64,000 bases of DNA, from the NCBI RefSeq assembly GCF_028863665.1, contig NZ_JARBFX010000004.1, forward strand, positions 124,001 through 188,000, written 5' to 3'. A program made the translations under genes and the position numbers. Under the pieces are notes generated by a model. It was given only the letters and a program-made list of their open reading frames with translations. It made no database searches and was not told the DNA's origin. This document shows positions 24,181 to 32,343 of the stretch, one piece after another; position 1 is the stretch's first letter; every line of letters starts with the position of its first letter. Origin of the DNA: Aquabacter sediminis (GTDB lineage: Bacteria > Pseudomonadota > Alphaproteobacteria > Rhizobiales > Xanthobacteraceae).

Positions 24181-25577
24181 GCGTGTCCTCCCGGTGGAAG
24201 CGCCGCCGCCGTGATGAGGTCCGTGACATCGGCCGCAGCGTCGATCCGCCAGAGGCCGTCCAGCAGCCGCTCCGCCTGTCCCGTCCCCAGCACGGGCGCC
24301 GCGAGCCCCAGGAACTTGTGGGAAAGGGCCTCGTCGTCCAATGGCAGAAGGCGCGAACCCAGCGCCTCCATCGCCTCCCGCCTGAAGCATCGAGACCCCG
24401 TGCGCACGGTGACGCGGGCCGGCCTCAGCTCCGGATAGAGGCGATCCAGCGCCGGGTCGATGCTCACCCGCACCCGCCGGCACAGGTCGGCCAACGTGGG
24501 GTCGGCCCGTGTCTCGACGGAAAAGTGCGCCAGCTCCACGGCGCCGAAGCGCAGGCCGAGGGCGAGGATGAAGGGGAAGGAGAGTTGCGCCGAGGCAAAG
24601 TCGGCCCAGCCGGTCTGCGCATGGGCGGCGGCGATGGCATAGGTCTCTACGTGAATGTCCTCGACGTCCTCCGCGTTCAGCCCCTCGTCCGCCATCAGAC
24701 CCATGAGGGCCTCCAGCGCCGGCTGGAGATGGCGGCAGCAGGCATGGGGCTTGATGTAGCAATCGAGGATGCCGAAGGCGCCGAGGTCCAGCATGAGGCC
24801 CTCCGGTGCGCCAGCGAAGGCCTGGAGGAAGCCGTCCGGCGCCTCGATCACATCCGGCGGCCCCGCGACGCCCTCCCGGGCCAGAAGCGCGGCCATCAGG
24901 CCCTCGCGGGCGGCGTGGCCGGCATGGAGGCGCTTCACGTCCCCGCCGCCACCGAGAAAGGCGAAGAGGCCCGCCGCGCTGCTGGCTGCAAGGCCCAGGG
25001 CGCTTTCCAACTGATGGGGCGCAAGGGCCTCCAGGCGGCCCACCGCCATGGCGGCGCCCAGGGCGCCCACCGTTCCGGTGGGGTGAAAGCCCCGCGTGCG
25101 CAGCGCCGGGTGGGCGGCGCGCGCGACGGCGGTCACGGTCTCGTATCCCGCCACAAGGGCCTCCAGCAGGCGCGGGCCGCAGACACCGCGGCCATGGGCC
25201 ATGGCCAGCAGCGCGGGAACCACGGCCACGCCCGGATGTACCGAGCCCTGCCGGTAGCCGTCGTCGAGCTCAATCCCATGCGCGCCCGTTCCGCCCACAT
25301 AGGCGGCGTCCAGCCGATCGAGCCGGCGGGTGCGGCCGGGCACGGGAACCGGACCGGCCGTCCGCTCTCGCGCGAGTACGGCGCACAGACGGCCGGCCAC
25401 ATCCCCCGCGCATCCGGCCACCATGACACCGACCGTGTCGAGCAGATGCCGCCGGGCCGCGTTGCGCACGTCGGTCGGCAGGTCGGCCCACCGGAGCGAC
25501 CCCGCCCGGGCCACCAGCGCATGGGTGGCCCCGGTGCCTGAGGCGGGGCGGCGGCGAGCAGCGGACATGGCCGTCAC
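24177..25577 (-). CDS. MmgE/PrpD-family protein (2-methylcitrate dehydratase-like)
   Basis: A 466-residue protein matching the MmgE/PrpD fold. Visible features are RNAARRHLLDTVGVMVAGC, GTGAHGIELDDGY, HPGVAVVPALLAMA, FHPTGTVGALGAA and KPHACCRHLQPALEAL (the conserved KxYxxCRxxH-like segment). Members dehydrate or isomerise tricarboxylic or hydroxy acids; many have unknown substrates. GTG 25577 overlaps the upstream stop by 4 bp, as at other junctions in this operon; ATG 25568 is an alternative. It probably dehydrates a branched hydroxy acid in this pathway. Confidence 0.86.
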   Translation of the reverse strand: MTAMSAARRRPASGTGATHALVARAGSLRWADLPTDVRNAARRHLLDTVGVMVAGCAGDVAGRLCAVLARERTAGPVPVPGRTRRLDRLDAAYVGGTGAHGIELDDGYRQGSVHPGVAVVPALLAMAHGRGVCGPRLLEALVAGYETVTAVARAAHPALRTRGFHPTGTVGALGAAMAVGRLEALAPHQLESALGLAASSAAGLFAFLGGGGDVKRLHAGHAAREGLMAALLAREGVAGPPDVIEAPDGFLQAFAGAPEGLMLDLGAFGILDCYIKPHACCRHLQPALEALMGLMADEGLNAEDVEDIHVETYAIAAAHAQTGWADFASAQLSFPFILALGLRFGAVELAHFSVETRADPTLADLCRRVRVSIDPALDRLYPELRPARVTVRTGSRCFRREAMEALGSRLLPLDDEALSHKFLGLAAPVLGTGQAERLLDGLWRIDAAADVTDLITAAALPPGGHA

Positions 25578-26464
25578 GCCGCCCCGGCTTCAATCAGCCG
25601 GATCATGGCGGGATAGTAGGCCTTGCCGTAGCCAGCCTTGCTCGTCTCCTCCAGCAAGGCGAAGGTGCGCCGCGCGGCATCGGCATCGATGCCGGCCTGC
25701 TCGGCCAGTTCGAGCGCCAGCTTGATGTCCTTGATGGCATAGTCGGTGGGGAAGGTCTGTTCCGGGAAAACGTCCGGCACCAGGGCCTTCTGGCCGGGCG
25801 TGCGCAAGGCAAAGCTGTCGGCGGAGCCCTTCGACATCACGTCGAACAGAAGCGCCCCGTCGACCCCCGACTTGCGGCCGATGGCGAGCGCCTCGGCGAG
25901 CGCATGGACGGTCATGAAGACCACCATGTTGTTGAGGATCTTCACCACCTGCCCGGTGCCCACGGCGCCGCAATGGGTGATGTCCGTGCCCATGGTGGCG
26001 AGGAACGGGCGCACCGCCTCGAAATCTTCCGCCGTGCCGCCCACCATGATGGAGAGCGTGCCATCCTTCGCCGCCTGCCGCATGCGGGCGACGGGAGCGT
26101 CCATGAAGGTGATGCCATGCGCCGCCATGCGCGCGGCCAGTTCGCGGGTGAGCTTTGCCGGGCTGGTGCTCATGTCCACCACGGTGTGGACCCGCCCCCC
26201 CGCGCTGGCGAGGCCGCCGGGGCCGAAGCAAACCTCCTCCACCTGCACGCCGCTGGGCAAGGAGAGGAAGACCACGTCGCTTGCCTGCGCCACCTCCGCC
26301 AGGCTTGCCGCCGGACGCAGCCCGAGGGCGGCAAGCCGTTCCACGGGTTCCGGCATCCGGTCGGTGCCCGTCACCGGCAGGCCACCCTTGCGCACCAGGT
26401 TGGCGCACATGGCCTCGCCCATGACGCCGAGCCCGACAAAGCCGAGCGCTTCGATTTTCTTCAT
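25574..26464 (-). CDS. 3-hydroxyisobutyrate dehydrogenase-like NAD(P)-dependent oxidoreductase
   Basis: A 296-residue beta-hydroxyacid dehydrogenase. GFVGLGVMGEAMCANLVRKG is the dinucleotide-binding signature, VDMSTSPAKLTRELAARM contains the substrate loop with Ser, and GTGQVVKILNNMVVF contains the catalytic Lys. FMDAPVARMRQAAKDGTLSIMVGG replaces the usual DAPVSGG with VARM, suggesting an altered substrate pocket. ATG 26464 was chosen because the family begins there. It lies between the binding protein and the MmgE/PrpD gene on one transcript. Confidence 0.9.
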   Translation of the reverse strand: MKKIEALGFVGLGVMGEAMCANLVRKGGLPVTGTDRMPEPVERLAALGLRPAASLAEVAQASDVVFLSLPSGVQVEEVCFGPGGLASAGGRVHTVVDMSTSPAKLTRELAARMAAHGITFMDAPVARMRQAAKDGTLSIMVGGTAEDFEAVRPFLATMGTDITHCGAVGTGQVVKILNNMVVFMTVHALAEALAIGRKSGVDGALLFDVMSKGSADSFALRTPGQKALVPDVFPEQTFPTDYAIKDIKLALELAEQAGIDADAARRTFALLEETSKAGYGKAYYPAMIRLIEAGAA

Positions 26465-26511
26465 GATTGTGATCTCGCGATGGGCCGGCGCGCCGAGCGC
26501 GCCAGCGCGTC

Positions 26512-27720
26512 TCAGTTGGGCTTCTGCACCAGCGGGCATTCGCTCTGCGCCAGCGGGCGGAAGGCGTCCTTCCCCGGCGTAGTGGTCAGCAGCGAATAGT
26601 AGTCGTAGGGATATTTGGACTCCGCCGGCGCCTTCACCTTCATCAGGTACATGTCGTGGAGCACGCGGCCGTCCGGCCGGATGGCCACGTTGGTGTTGTA
26701 GGCGTCGTTCACCGGCGTGTCGTGCATGGCCTTGGCGACAACGGCGGACTCGGTCGTGCCCGTTGCCTTCACGGCGGCCAGATAGTGCCGAACGCCGCTA
26801 TAGACGCCCGCATGGACCATGGTGGGCTTCTTGCCGTTCATCTGGGCCGAGAAGCGCGTGGCGAGCTTGCGGGTGCTGTCGTTGAGGTCCCAATAGAAGG
26901 AGGTGGTGAGCACCAGCCCCTGCGCGACGTCGAGGCCCATGGCATGCACGTCGGAGATGAAGACCAGCAGGCCGGCAAAATTCTGCCCGCCTTGCACGAT
27001 GCCGAACTCGCGGCCTTGCTTCAGGGAGTTGATGGTGTCGACGCCGGCATTGGCGAGGCCGATGATCTTGGCCTTGGAGGCCTGGGCCTGAAGCAAATAG
27101 GAACTCAGATCCTGGCTGCCGGTGGGATACTTTACCGAGCCGAGCACCTTGCCGCCGGCCTCTTCCACGAATTTGGTGACATCGCGCTGGATGGCATGGC
27201 CGAAGGCGTAGTCGGCGGTGATGAAGAACCAGCTGTTGCCGCCCTGCTTCACCAGGGCCTTGGCGGTGCCGTTGGCGAGCGCATAGGTGTCGTAGGTGAA
27301 GTGGAAGGTGGTGGGGCTGCACCCTTTGCCCGAAAAGTCCGGGGCGGCCGGGCCGGAGACAACGAAGATGGCGCCCTTGGATTTCGCCACCTCATTGATG
27401 GCGAGGCCTGCGGCCGAGGACGCGCCGTCGGCGATGAGGTCATAGCCTTCCACCTCAATGCCCTTGCGCACGATGGCGGCGGCAATGTCCGGCTTGTTCT
27501 GGTGGTCCTGCACCACCAGCTCGATCTTGCGGCCGTTGATCTCACCGCCGAAATCCTCGATGGCGAGGCGCGCGCCCACCACCGAGCCCATGCCGCCGGT
27601 CTCGGAGAAAATGCCGGTCTGGTCGTTGATGACGGCGATGCGGATGGGTTTCTTGTCCTGGGCCGCCGCCGGCCCGAGGGCCAGAACCAGCGCCAGCGCC
27701 GTCATGGCGATGCGTGTCAT
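26512..27720 (-). CDS. Orphan ABC substrate-binding protein (paralogue 2 of 3)
   Basis: A 402-residue Peripla_BP_6-type protein with signal MTRIAMTALALVLALGPAAAQ. IRIAVINDQTGIFSETGGMGS and LVVQDHQNKPDIAAA are the ligand-site strands; ADYAFGHAIQRDVTKF and the C-terminal YYSLLTTTPGKDAFRPL match paralogues 1 and 3. No permease genes are adjacent. It is embedded in the operon that begins at 31210, between an alpha/beta hydrolase and a hydroxyacid dehydrogenase, so its ligand is probably the substrate of that operon. GGGAGGACATC precedes the ATG. Confidence 0.88.
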   Translation of the reverse strand: MTRIAMTALALVLALGPAAAQDKKPIRIAVINDQTGIFSETGGMGSVVGARLAIEDFGGEINGRKIELVVQDHQNKPDIAAAIVRKGIEVEGYDLIADGASSAAGLAINEVAKSKGAIFVVSGPAAPDFSGKGCSPTTFHFTYDTYALANGTAKALVKQGGNSWFFITADYAFGHAIQRDVTKFVEEAGGKVLGSVKYPTGSQDLSSYLLQAQASKAKIIGLANAGVDTINSLKQGREFGIVQGGQNFAGLLVFISDVHAMGLDVAQGLVLTTSFYWDLNDSTRKLATRFSAQMNGKKPTMVHAGVYSGVRHYLAAVKATGTTESAVVAKAMHDTPVNDAYNTNVAIRPDGRVLHDMYLMKVKAPAESKYPYDYYSLLTTTPGKDAFRPLAQSECPLVQKPN

Positions 27721-27773
27721 GATGTCCTCCCGATGGCCCCTTGGGGCACGTCTTGTGTGAGTGCCGGGGCGCC

Positions 27774-28643
27774 TCAGGCCGCCCGGCTTGTGGTGGGTCC
27801 CTGCGCGATCTCGCCGAGGACCGGCAGCAGGTAGGAGATGAAGCGTTCCGGATCCTCGCTCATGGGGAAGTGGCCCAGGCCCTCCATGATGGTGGCCTTG
27901 GCTCCCGCGATGCGACGCTCCAGGTCGCGGGTATCCTCCGGCGTGGCGGAATAGTCGTATTCGCCGGAGAGCAGGAAGAGCGGGCAGCGGCCGGTGTCGA
28001 TGGCGCTCACCGCGTCCCGCATGTCGCCGTCGAGCTTGTAGAAGTGGAGGTCGCCCTTGAAGACGCCGGGGCCCCCCTGCATGTAGTGCCAGAGCGTTTC
28101 CCATCGCTCCTTTTCCGGTGCCGAGGGGCCGACGAGGCCGGAGACCACGCCCGCGCACACCTCGCCGCCATGCACCATGGGATGGTGGAGCCAGGTGAGG
28201 TCGTAATAGGGGTCCACATGGGCGCCCGACTGAAGGCCGATGATGGCGCGGAAGCGCTCGGGATGGCGCAAGGCCAGGTGCAGCACCACCCGCCCGCCAA
28301 TGGAGCAGCCCATGACAATGGGGGCGTCGAGCGCCATGGCATCGGCCACCGCCAGCACCATGTCCACATAGGCCTGAGAGGTGAGCTTGTATTCCTCGCG
28401 CTCCCAACCCTCCGGCGGGGAGGACTTGCCGTGCCAGGGCATGTCGAAGGCGATGACCCGGTGCGTGGCGGTGATGCGCGGATCATTCATGAGCCCGCGA
28501 TACTGGCGGGTATCGGAGCCTGCCGTGTGCAGGCACAGAAGGGGCGTGCCCTGGCCAGCCTCCTCCACATAGAGCCGGTGGGGCCGGCCCGCGAGGTCCA
28601 GCGTCATGTAGCGCCCGATGATGGGCTCGAACGTCGCGCTCAT
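27774..28643 (-). CDS. Alpha/beta hydrolase
   Basis: A 289-residue alpha/beta hydrolase. The nucleophile elbow is GCSIGGR (Ser in GxSxG), the acid is probably Asp in LSGEYDYSATPED, and the base His is in EGLGHFPMSEDPERF. The oxyanion region is PLLCLHTAGSDTRQ. The family includes C-C bond, ester and lactone hydrolases such as enol-lactone hydrolase and MhpC. ATG 28643 overlaps the preceding small gene's stop by 4 bp. Confidence 0.87.
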   Translation of the reverse strand: MSATFEPIIGRYMTLDLAGRPHRLYVEEAGQGTPLLCLHTAGSDTRQYRGLMNDPRITATHRVIAFDMPWHGKSSPPEGWEREEYKLTSQAYVDMVLAVADAMALDAPIVMGCSIGGRVVLHLALRHPERFRAIIGLQSGAHVDPYYDLTWLHHPMVHGGEVCAGVVSGLVGPSAPEKERWETLWHYMQGGPGVFKGDLHFYKLDGDMRDAVSAIDTGRCPLFLLSGEYDYSATPEDTRDLERRIAGAKATIMEGLGHFPMSEDPERFISYLLPVLGEIAQGPTTSRAA

Positions 28644-29029
28644 CGGGCGGCCTCCGGGCTGCACAGCGTCGCCAGGACGCCCTTGAAATAGAGCAGGTTG
28701 GCCATGAAGACATGGAGGTCGCCCTCGATCTTCAGCACGCGCCGCTTCAGCATGGCGAACAGGTCGTTGAAGCCCGGTGGCGGCAAGGGCTGGAAGAAGC
28801 TGGCCCAAGCTTCCGCGGGCGCGCGCAGGGCGAAGGTCCAGCTGGGCATCACGAAGGGGCCACGGCGCACGCTGGCGATCCGGCCGCCTTGCACCTCCAC
28901 GAGAAACGCCGTCTCTCCGATCTCGATCAGGAAGGTGGTGTCCACGAAGCGCCCCCGCCGCACCAGGACTGGGTCCGCTTCCACGAGGGCCGGCAAGTGT
29001 TCGATCCGCATGATCTTTTCGTCTGTCAT
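28640..29029 (-). CDS. Small conserved-looking protein, possibly SCP2-like
   Basis: A 129-residue soluble protein with no signal peptide. The middle part (FVDTTFLIEIGETAFLVEVQGGRIASVRRGPF) has the strand-strand-GRI layout of SCP2/sterol-carrier-like lipid-binding domains, and the rest is helical and hydrophobic (FNDLFAMLKRRVLKIEG, FMANLLYFKGVLATL). I do not firmly recognise it. It is coupled to the alpha/beta hydrolase (4-bp overlap) and starts 16 bp after the acyl-CoA dehydrogenase stop, suggesting a role in handling an acyl-CoA or hydrophobic intermediate. Confidence 0.6.
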   Translation of the reverse strand: MTDEKIMRIEHLPALVEADPVLVRRGRFVDTTFLIEIGETAFLVEVQGGRIASVRRGPFVMPSWTFALRAPAEAWASFFQPLPPPGFNDLFAMLKRRVLKIEGDLHVFMANLLYFKGVLATLCSPEAAR

Positions 29030-29045
29030 TTTTTGAAGGCTCTCG

Positions 29046-30212
29046 TCACTCGGCTGCCAGGCGCTGGGCCCGCTGGTCGAACCGGCGGTTGAAGATGTGC
29101 TCCGCAATGCGGTTTTTCAGAACCTCGATGGACCCGCCGGCGATCATCCAGCCGCGGGTGCGCCGCATGCAGTATTCGGTCAGGGCCTCCTGGCTGTAGC
29201 CAAGGCCGCCCATCACCTGCACGCAGTCATTGGCCACCTCGAAACCGGCAAGGTTGCAGGCGGTCTTGGCGATGGCCGTCTCGTACGGGTCGGGCAGGCC
29301 CGCCGCGCCGGCATTCACGGCGGCCCGGTAGAGCAGAAGCTGGGCGCTCTCCAGCTTCAGCGCCATGTCGGCGAACTTCCATTGCAGGCCCTGGAACTCG
29401 CACAGCGGCCGGCCGAACTGGCGCCGGGTGGCGGCATGCTCGCGGGCCCGCTCGAAGGCATAGCGCCCGAGCGCAAGGGAGCGGGAGGCATTGCCGATGC
29501 GCTCCACGTTGAAGCCCGAAATCTGCTTCTGGAAGCCCCCGGGCCCCAGCAGCACATTCTCGGCGGGGATGCGGCAATCCTCGAAATAGAGCTGGCACCA
29601 TTCCTCGCCGCTCATGAAGGGGGAGGGCTGCCCGATGGAGAATCCCGGCGTGCCGCGCTCCACCAGCACCGACCCGATGCCCTTGGTGCCCGGCCCGAAA
29701 CGCACATAGATGAGGAAGAGATCCGCGTCCGGGCTGTGGGTGGAGAAGACCTTGGTGCCGGTGATGAGATAGTCGCCGCCATTCTTTCGCGCCGTGGTGC
29801 GCAGTTCGGTGACGGCGGAGCCGGCCTCCGGCTCGCTCATGCCGAGGCTGATGACCTTTCGGCCAGCCAGCAGATCAGGCAGGAAGCGCTTCTTCTGATC
29901 GGGGCTGGCATATTCGGCGAAGGTGCGGATGGGGCCGAAATTGCCCGCCTGCACCACGTCGGCGCTGCGCGGGCAGGCGGCCGCCACCTGTTCGATGGCG
30001 ATGACCGCATCCATCAGGCTGCCGCCCTGGCCGCCATCCTCCGGCGCCATGGTGATGCCGAGCAGTCCCTGCCGCGCCATGTCCTGCGCCACGTCACGGG
30101 GGAAGCGCGGATCGTGGGCGCGCGCGAGCGCCTGCGGCTGGAGCGTGTCCTCGGCGAACCGCCGGACGCTGTCCGCAAACAGCTTCTGTTCTTCGGAAAA
30201 GGCGAATTGCAT
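29046..30212 (-). CDS. Acyl-CoA dehydrogenase family protein (paralogue 1 of 2), catalytic Glu absent
   Basis: A 388-residue flavoprotein of the acyl-CoA dehydrogenase superfamily. LGMSEPEAGSAVTELRTTA (about 131-150), FSTHSPDADLFLIYVRF and ATRRQFGRPLCEFQGLQ are recognisable family blocks. The usual C-terminal IYEGTSEI reads MIAGGSIEV here, so the Glu that abstracts the alpha proton is Gly, and the alternative Glu of isovaleryl-CoA dehydrogenase also appears to be missing (Arg). It may use another base or catalyse a different flavin reaction. A close paralogue lies at 32344-33492. ATG 30212 was chosen (MQFAFSEEQ). Its substrate is probably an acyl-CoA from this operon. Confidence 0.88.
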   Translation of the reverse strand: MQFAFSEEQKLFADSVRRFAEDTLQPQALARAHDPRFPRDVAQDMARQGLLGITMAPEDGGQGGSLMDAVIAIEQVAAACPRSADVVQAGNFGPIRTFAEYASPDQKKRFLPDLLAGRKVISLGMSEPEAGSAVTELRTTARKNGGDYLITGTKVFSTHSPDADLFLIYVRFGPGTKGIGSVLVERGTPGFSIGQPSPFMSGEEWCQLYFEDCRIPAENVLLGPGGFQKQISGFNVERIGNASRSLALGRYAFERAREHAATRRQFGRPLCEFQGLQWKFADMALKLESAQLLLYRAAVNAGAAGLPDPYETAIAKTACNLAGFEVANDCVQVMGGLGYSQEALTEYCMRRTRGWMIAGGSIEVLKNRIAEHIFNRRFDQRAQRLAAE

Positions 30213-30229
30213 GGTCGTTCCGTATTTTA

Positions 30230-31210
30230 TCAGTCCACGTGGGCGCCGGTCGCCTCCACGACCTTGCGCCATTTGGCGAGTTCGGCTCGGATGAAGCCGT
30301 CCAGGTCCTGTGGCGTGCCGCCGCCCGGATAGGCGCCGAAGCCGGCGAAGCGTGCGCGCACCTCGGGGCTGGCGAGGGCCGCATTGGCGGCGCCATTCAG
30401 CTTGTCGACGATGGTGTCCGGGGTCTTGGCCGGGGCGAGGAAGGCGAACCAGGCCACGGCCTCGTAGCCCGGAACGGTGGCGCTCACCGGCGGCACGGCG
30501 GGCAAGTTGGGATCGGCCTTGGTGGATGTGACGCCCAGCCCCTTCAGCCGCCCCGACTTGATGTGCGGCGCGGAGGTGGGCAGGCCGTCGACCATCAGCT
30601 CCACATGGCCGCCGAGCAAGTCGTTCATGGCCGGGCCGCCGCCCTTGTAGGGGACATGGACGATGTCGATGCCGGTCATCGCCTTTAGCAATTCCGCGCT
30701 CATGTGCGTGGTGGTGCCGCTGCCGGCGCTGGCATAGGAAATCCTGCCCGGATTGGCCTTGGCGAGGGCGATCAGGCCGGCCATGTCATCGGCGGGAAAC
30801 TTCGGGTTGGCCACGAAGATGTTGGCCAGCGTGCAGGCCAGCGCAACGCCGCGGAAGTCGCCGGTCGGGTCATAGGGGAGCTGGCGGTAGAGGCTGGGAT
30901 TGATGCCGTGCGTCCCGCCGGACGCATAGAAGAGCGTGTAGCCGTCCGCCGGCGCCTTGGCGGCGAGGCCCGCGCCGATATTACCGCCCGCGCCGCCCTT
31001 GTTCTCCACGATGATCGGCTGGCCGAGCTGGCGGGCCATGTCCTCGGCGACGATGCGCGCGGTGACGTCGGCGGGGCCGCCGGGCGGGAAGGGCACGATG
31101 AGGCGAATGGGCCCTGCGGGATACGCGCCGTCCGCCGCTGCCATCCGAGGCCGGGCGGCAAGAGTTGCGAGCGACAGGCCCAGCAGGCAGGCGCGTCGGC
31201 TGAGGGGCAT
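30230..31210 (-). CDS. Bug-family (TctC-type) periplasmic solute-binding protein
   Basis: A 326-residue tripartite-tricarboxylate-transporter receptor. The signal is MPLSRRACLLGLSLATLAARPRMAAA, with an RR pair. YPAGPIRLIVPFPPGGPADVTAR, VENKGGAGGNIGAG and VPYKGGGPAMNDLLGGHVEL are Bug/TctC signatures, which bind carboxylates such as citrate or aromatic acids. TctA/TctB membrane subunits are not in the window. It heads the minus-strand operon running to 23395, so the operon contains both a TTT-type and an ABC-type receptor. Confidence 0.92.
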   Translation of the reverse strand: MPLSRRACLLGLSLATLAARPRMAAADGAYPAGPIRLIVPFPPGGPADVTARIVAEDMARQLGQPIIVENKGGAGGNIGAGLAAKAPADGYTLFYASGGTHGINPSLYRQLPYDPTGDFRGVALACTLANIFVANPKFPADDMAGLIALAKANPGRISYASAGSGTTTHMSAELLKAMTGIDIVHVPYKGGGPAMNDLLGGHVELMVDGLPTSAPHIKSGRLKGLGVTSTKADPNLPAVPPVSATVPGYEAVAWFAFLAPAKTPDTIVDKLNGAANAALASPEVRARFAGFGAYPGGGTPQDLDGFIRAELAKWRKVVEATGAHVD

Positions 31211-31347
31211 CTGGCGTCATCTCCCGAAGCTCCCTCCTGCGAACGGGCGCAAGGGGAGGTTGTTTCAGACGACGTTGCCGCGAAGCGGGCGGCCCCGACA
31301 CTTCGCAGACCTCATAGGTGGATGACTTTTTGGAATGCGAGCAGGCT

Positions 31348-32241
31348 TCAGGCGTCCCGGCGGGCCGCGTCCACGAGCCAGGAGCGAAAGGCGCGCAGCC
31401 GCCGCCGGTTGCCCATGCCTTCGGGCGCGATGAAGTAATAGCCGAGGTCGCGCTCGACCATATGGTCAAAGGGGCGGACGAGGGCGCCGCTTTCCAATTC
31501 CTTCTGGAGCATCTTGGCCTGCCCCATGGCGATGCCGAGGCCGTCCTCCGCCGCCTGATAGGTCAGCAAGGAACTGGCGAATACCGTCGGCTCCTCCTCC
31601 TGGTGAGGCGGCAGGCCCAGGGAGAGGAACCAGTCGTCCCAGTCTCGCCGACGGTAATGGGAATGGAGCAGGGGATAGCGCAGCAGGTCCTGCGGCTGCC
31701 GCACCGGCGGGCCGCGGTCCAGCAAAGCCGGACTGCACACGGGCCCAAATGCGTCCTTGAACAGGAAGGTGACCTCGGCGCCAGGCCAGGTGCCATCCCC
31801 CAGCTGGATGCCCGCGTCGATGCGGTGGCGGGTGAAATCCACCGGGGCGACACTGGCGGTGGCGCGCACCAGGACATCGGGATGCCGGGCCTGGAAGTCC
31901 GGCAGCCGGCGCATCAGCCACTTCGCCATGAAGGTGGGATAGACCTGGAGCCGCAGCGGCTCGCGGCTCGTGCCTTCCGATAGGCGCGCGGTGGCCTCGA
32001 TGATGGTCTGGAAGGCGGGCGCCACCTCGGCCAGATACTGGACGCCGTCCGGTGTCAGCTTCAGTCCCGGCCGCTCGCGCAGGAACAGGCGAACACCCAG
32101 ATAATGCTCCAGCACCGCCACTTGCCGGCTGACCGCCGACTGGCTGACCCGCAGTTCCTCTGCCGCCCGCGTGAAACTGCAATGTTGCGCCGCGCACACG
32201 AAGACGTGCAGCGGATTGAGGGGAGGGAGGCGCTGGCTCAT
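31348..32241 (-). CDS. LysR-family regulator (GcvA-like), paralogue 2 of 2
   Basis: A 297-residue LTTR. The HTH is PLNPLHVFVCAAQHCSFTRAAEELRVSQSAVSRQV (about 6-40); the effector domain includes RLQVYPTFMAKWLMRRLPDF and AGIQLGDGTWPGAEV, the same order as in the LysR protein at 22335. It diverges from the second acyl-CoA dehydrogenase over a 102-bp gap with two dyads, and lies upstream of the operon starting at 31210, so it may control both sides. Confidence 0.92.
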   Translation of the reverse strand: MSQRLPPLNPLHVFVCAAQHCSFTRAAEELRVSQSAVSRQVAVLEHYLGVRLFLRERPGLKLTPDGVQYLAEVAPAFQTIIEATARLSEGTSREPLRLQVYPTFMAKWLMRRLPDFQARHPDVLVRATASVAPVDFTRHRIDAGIQLGDGTWPGAEVTFLFKDAFGPVCSPALLDRGPPVRQPQDLLRYPLLHSHYRRRDWDDWFLSLGLPPHQEEEPTVFASSLLTYQAAEDGLGIAMGQAKMLQKELESGALVRPFDHMVERDLGYYFIAPEGMGNRRRLRAFRSWLVDAARRDA

Positions 32242-32244
32242 CCG

Positions 32245-32288
32245 TTGGCATTACCAAAACTCATGACGGGGCGACAACTGCGAAGTTG
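32245..32288. promoter_or_regulatory. Two dyad operators in the LysR / acyl-CoA dehydrogenase divergent region
   Basis: TTGG-CATTA-CCAA at 32245-32257 is a perfect inverted repeat that fits T-N11-A, the LysR rule. A second dyad, CAACT-GCGA-AGTTG, lies at 32275-32288, with 17 bp between the two sites. Two sites on one face upstream of the target gene is the usual LysR arrangement of a recognition and an activation site. Target: the operon at 32344-35591 and autoregulation. Confidence 0.66.
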
Positions 32289-32343
32289 CTCCCCTCGCGG
32301 GAATGCGGGGACAAGGGGCGGACGACTTCAACACGGTAAGCCC

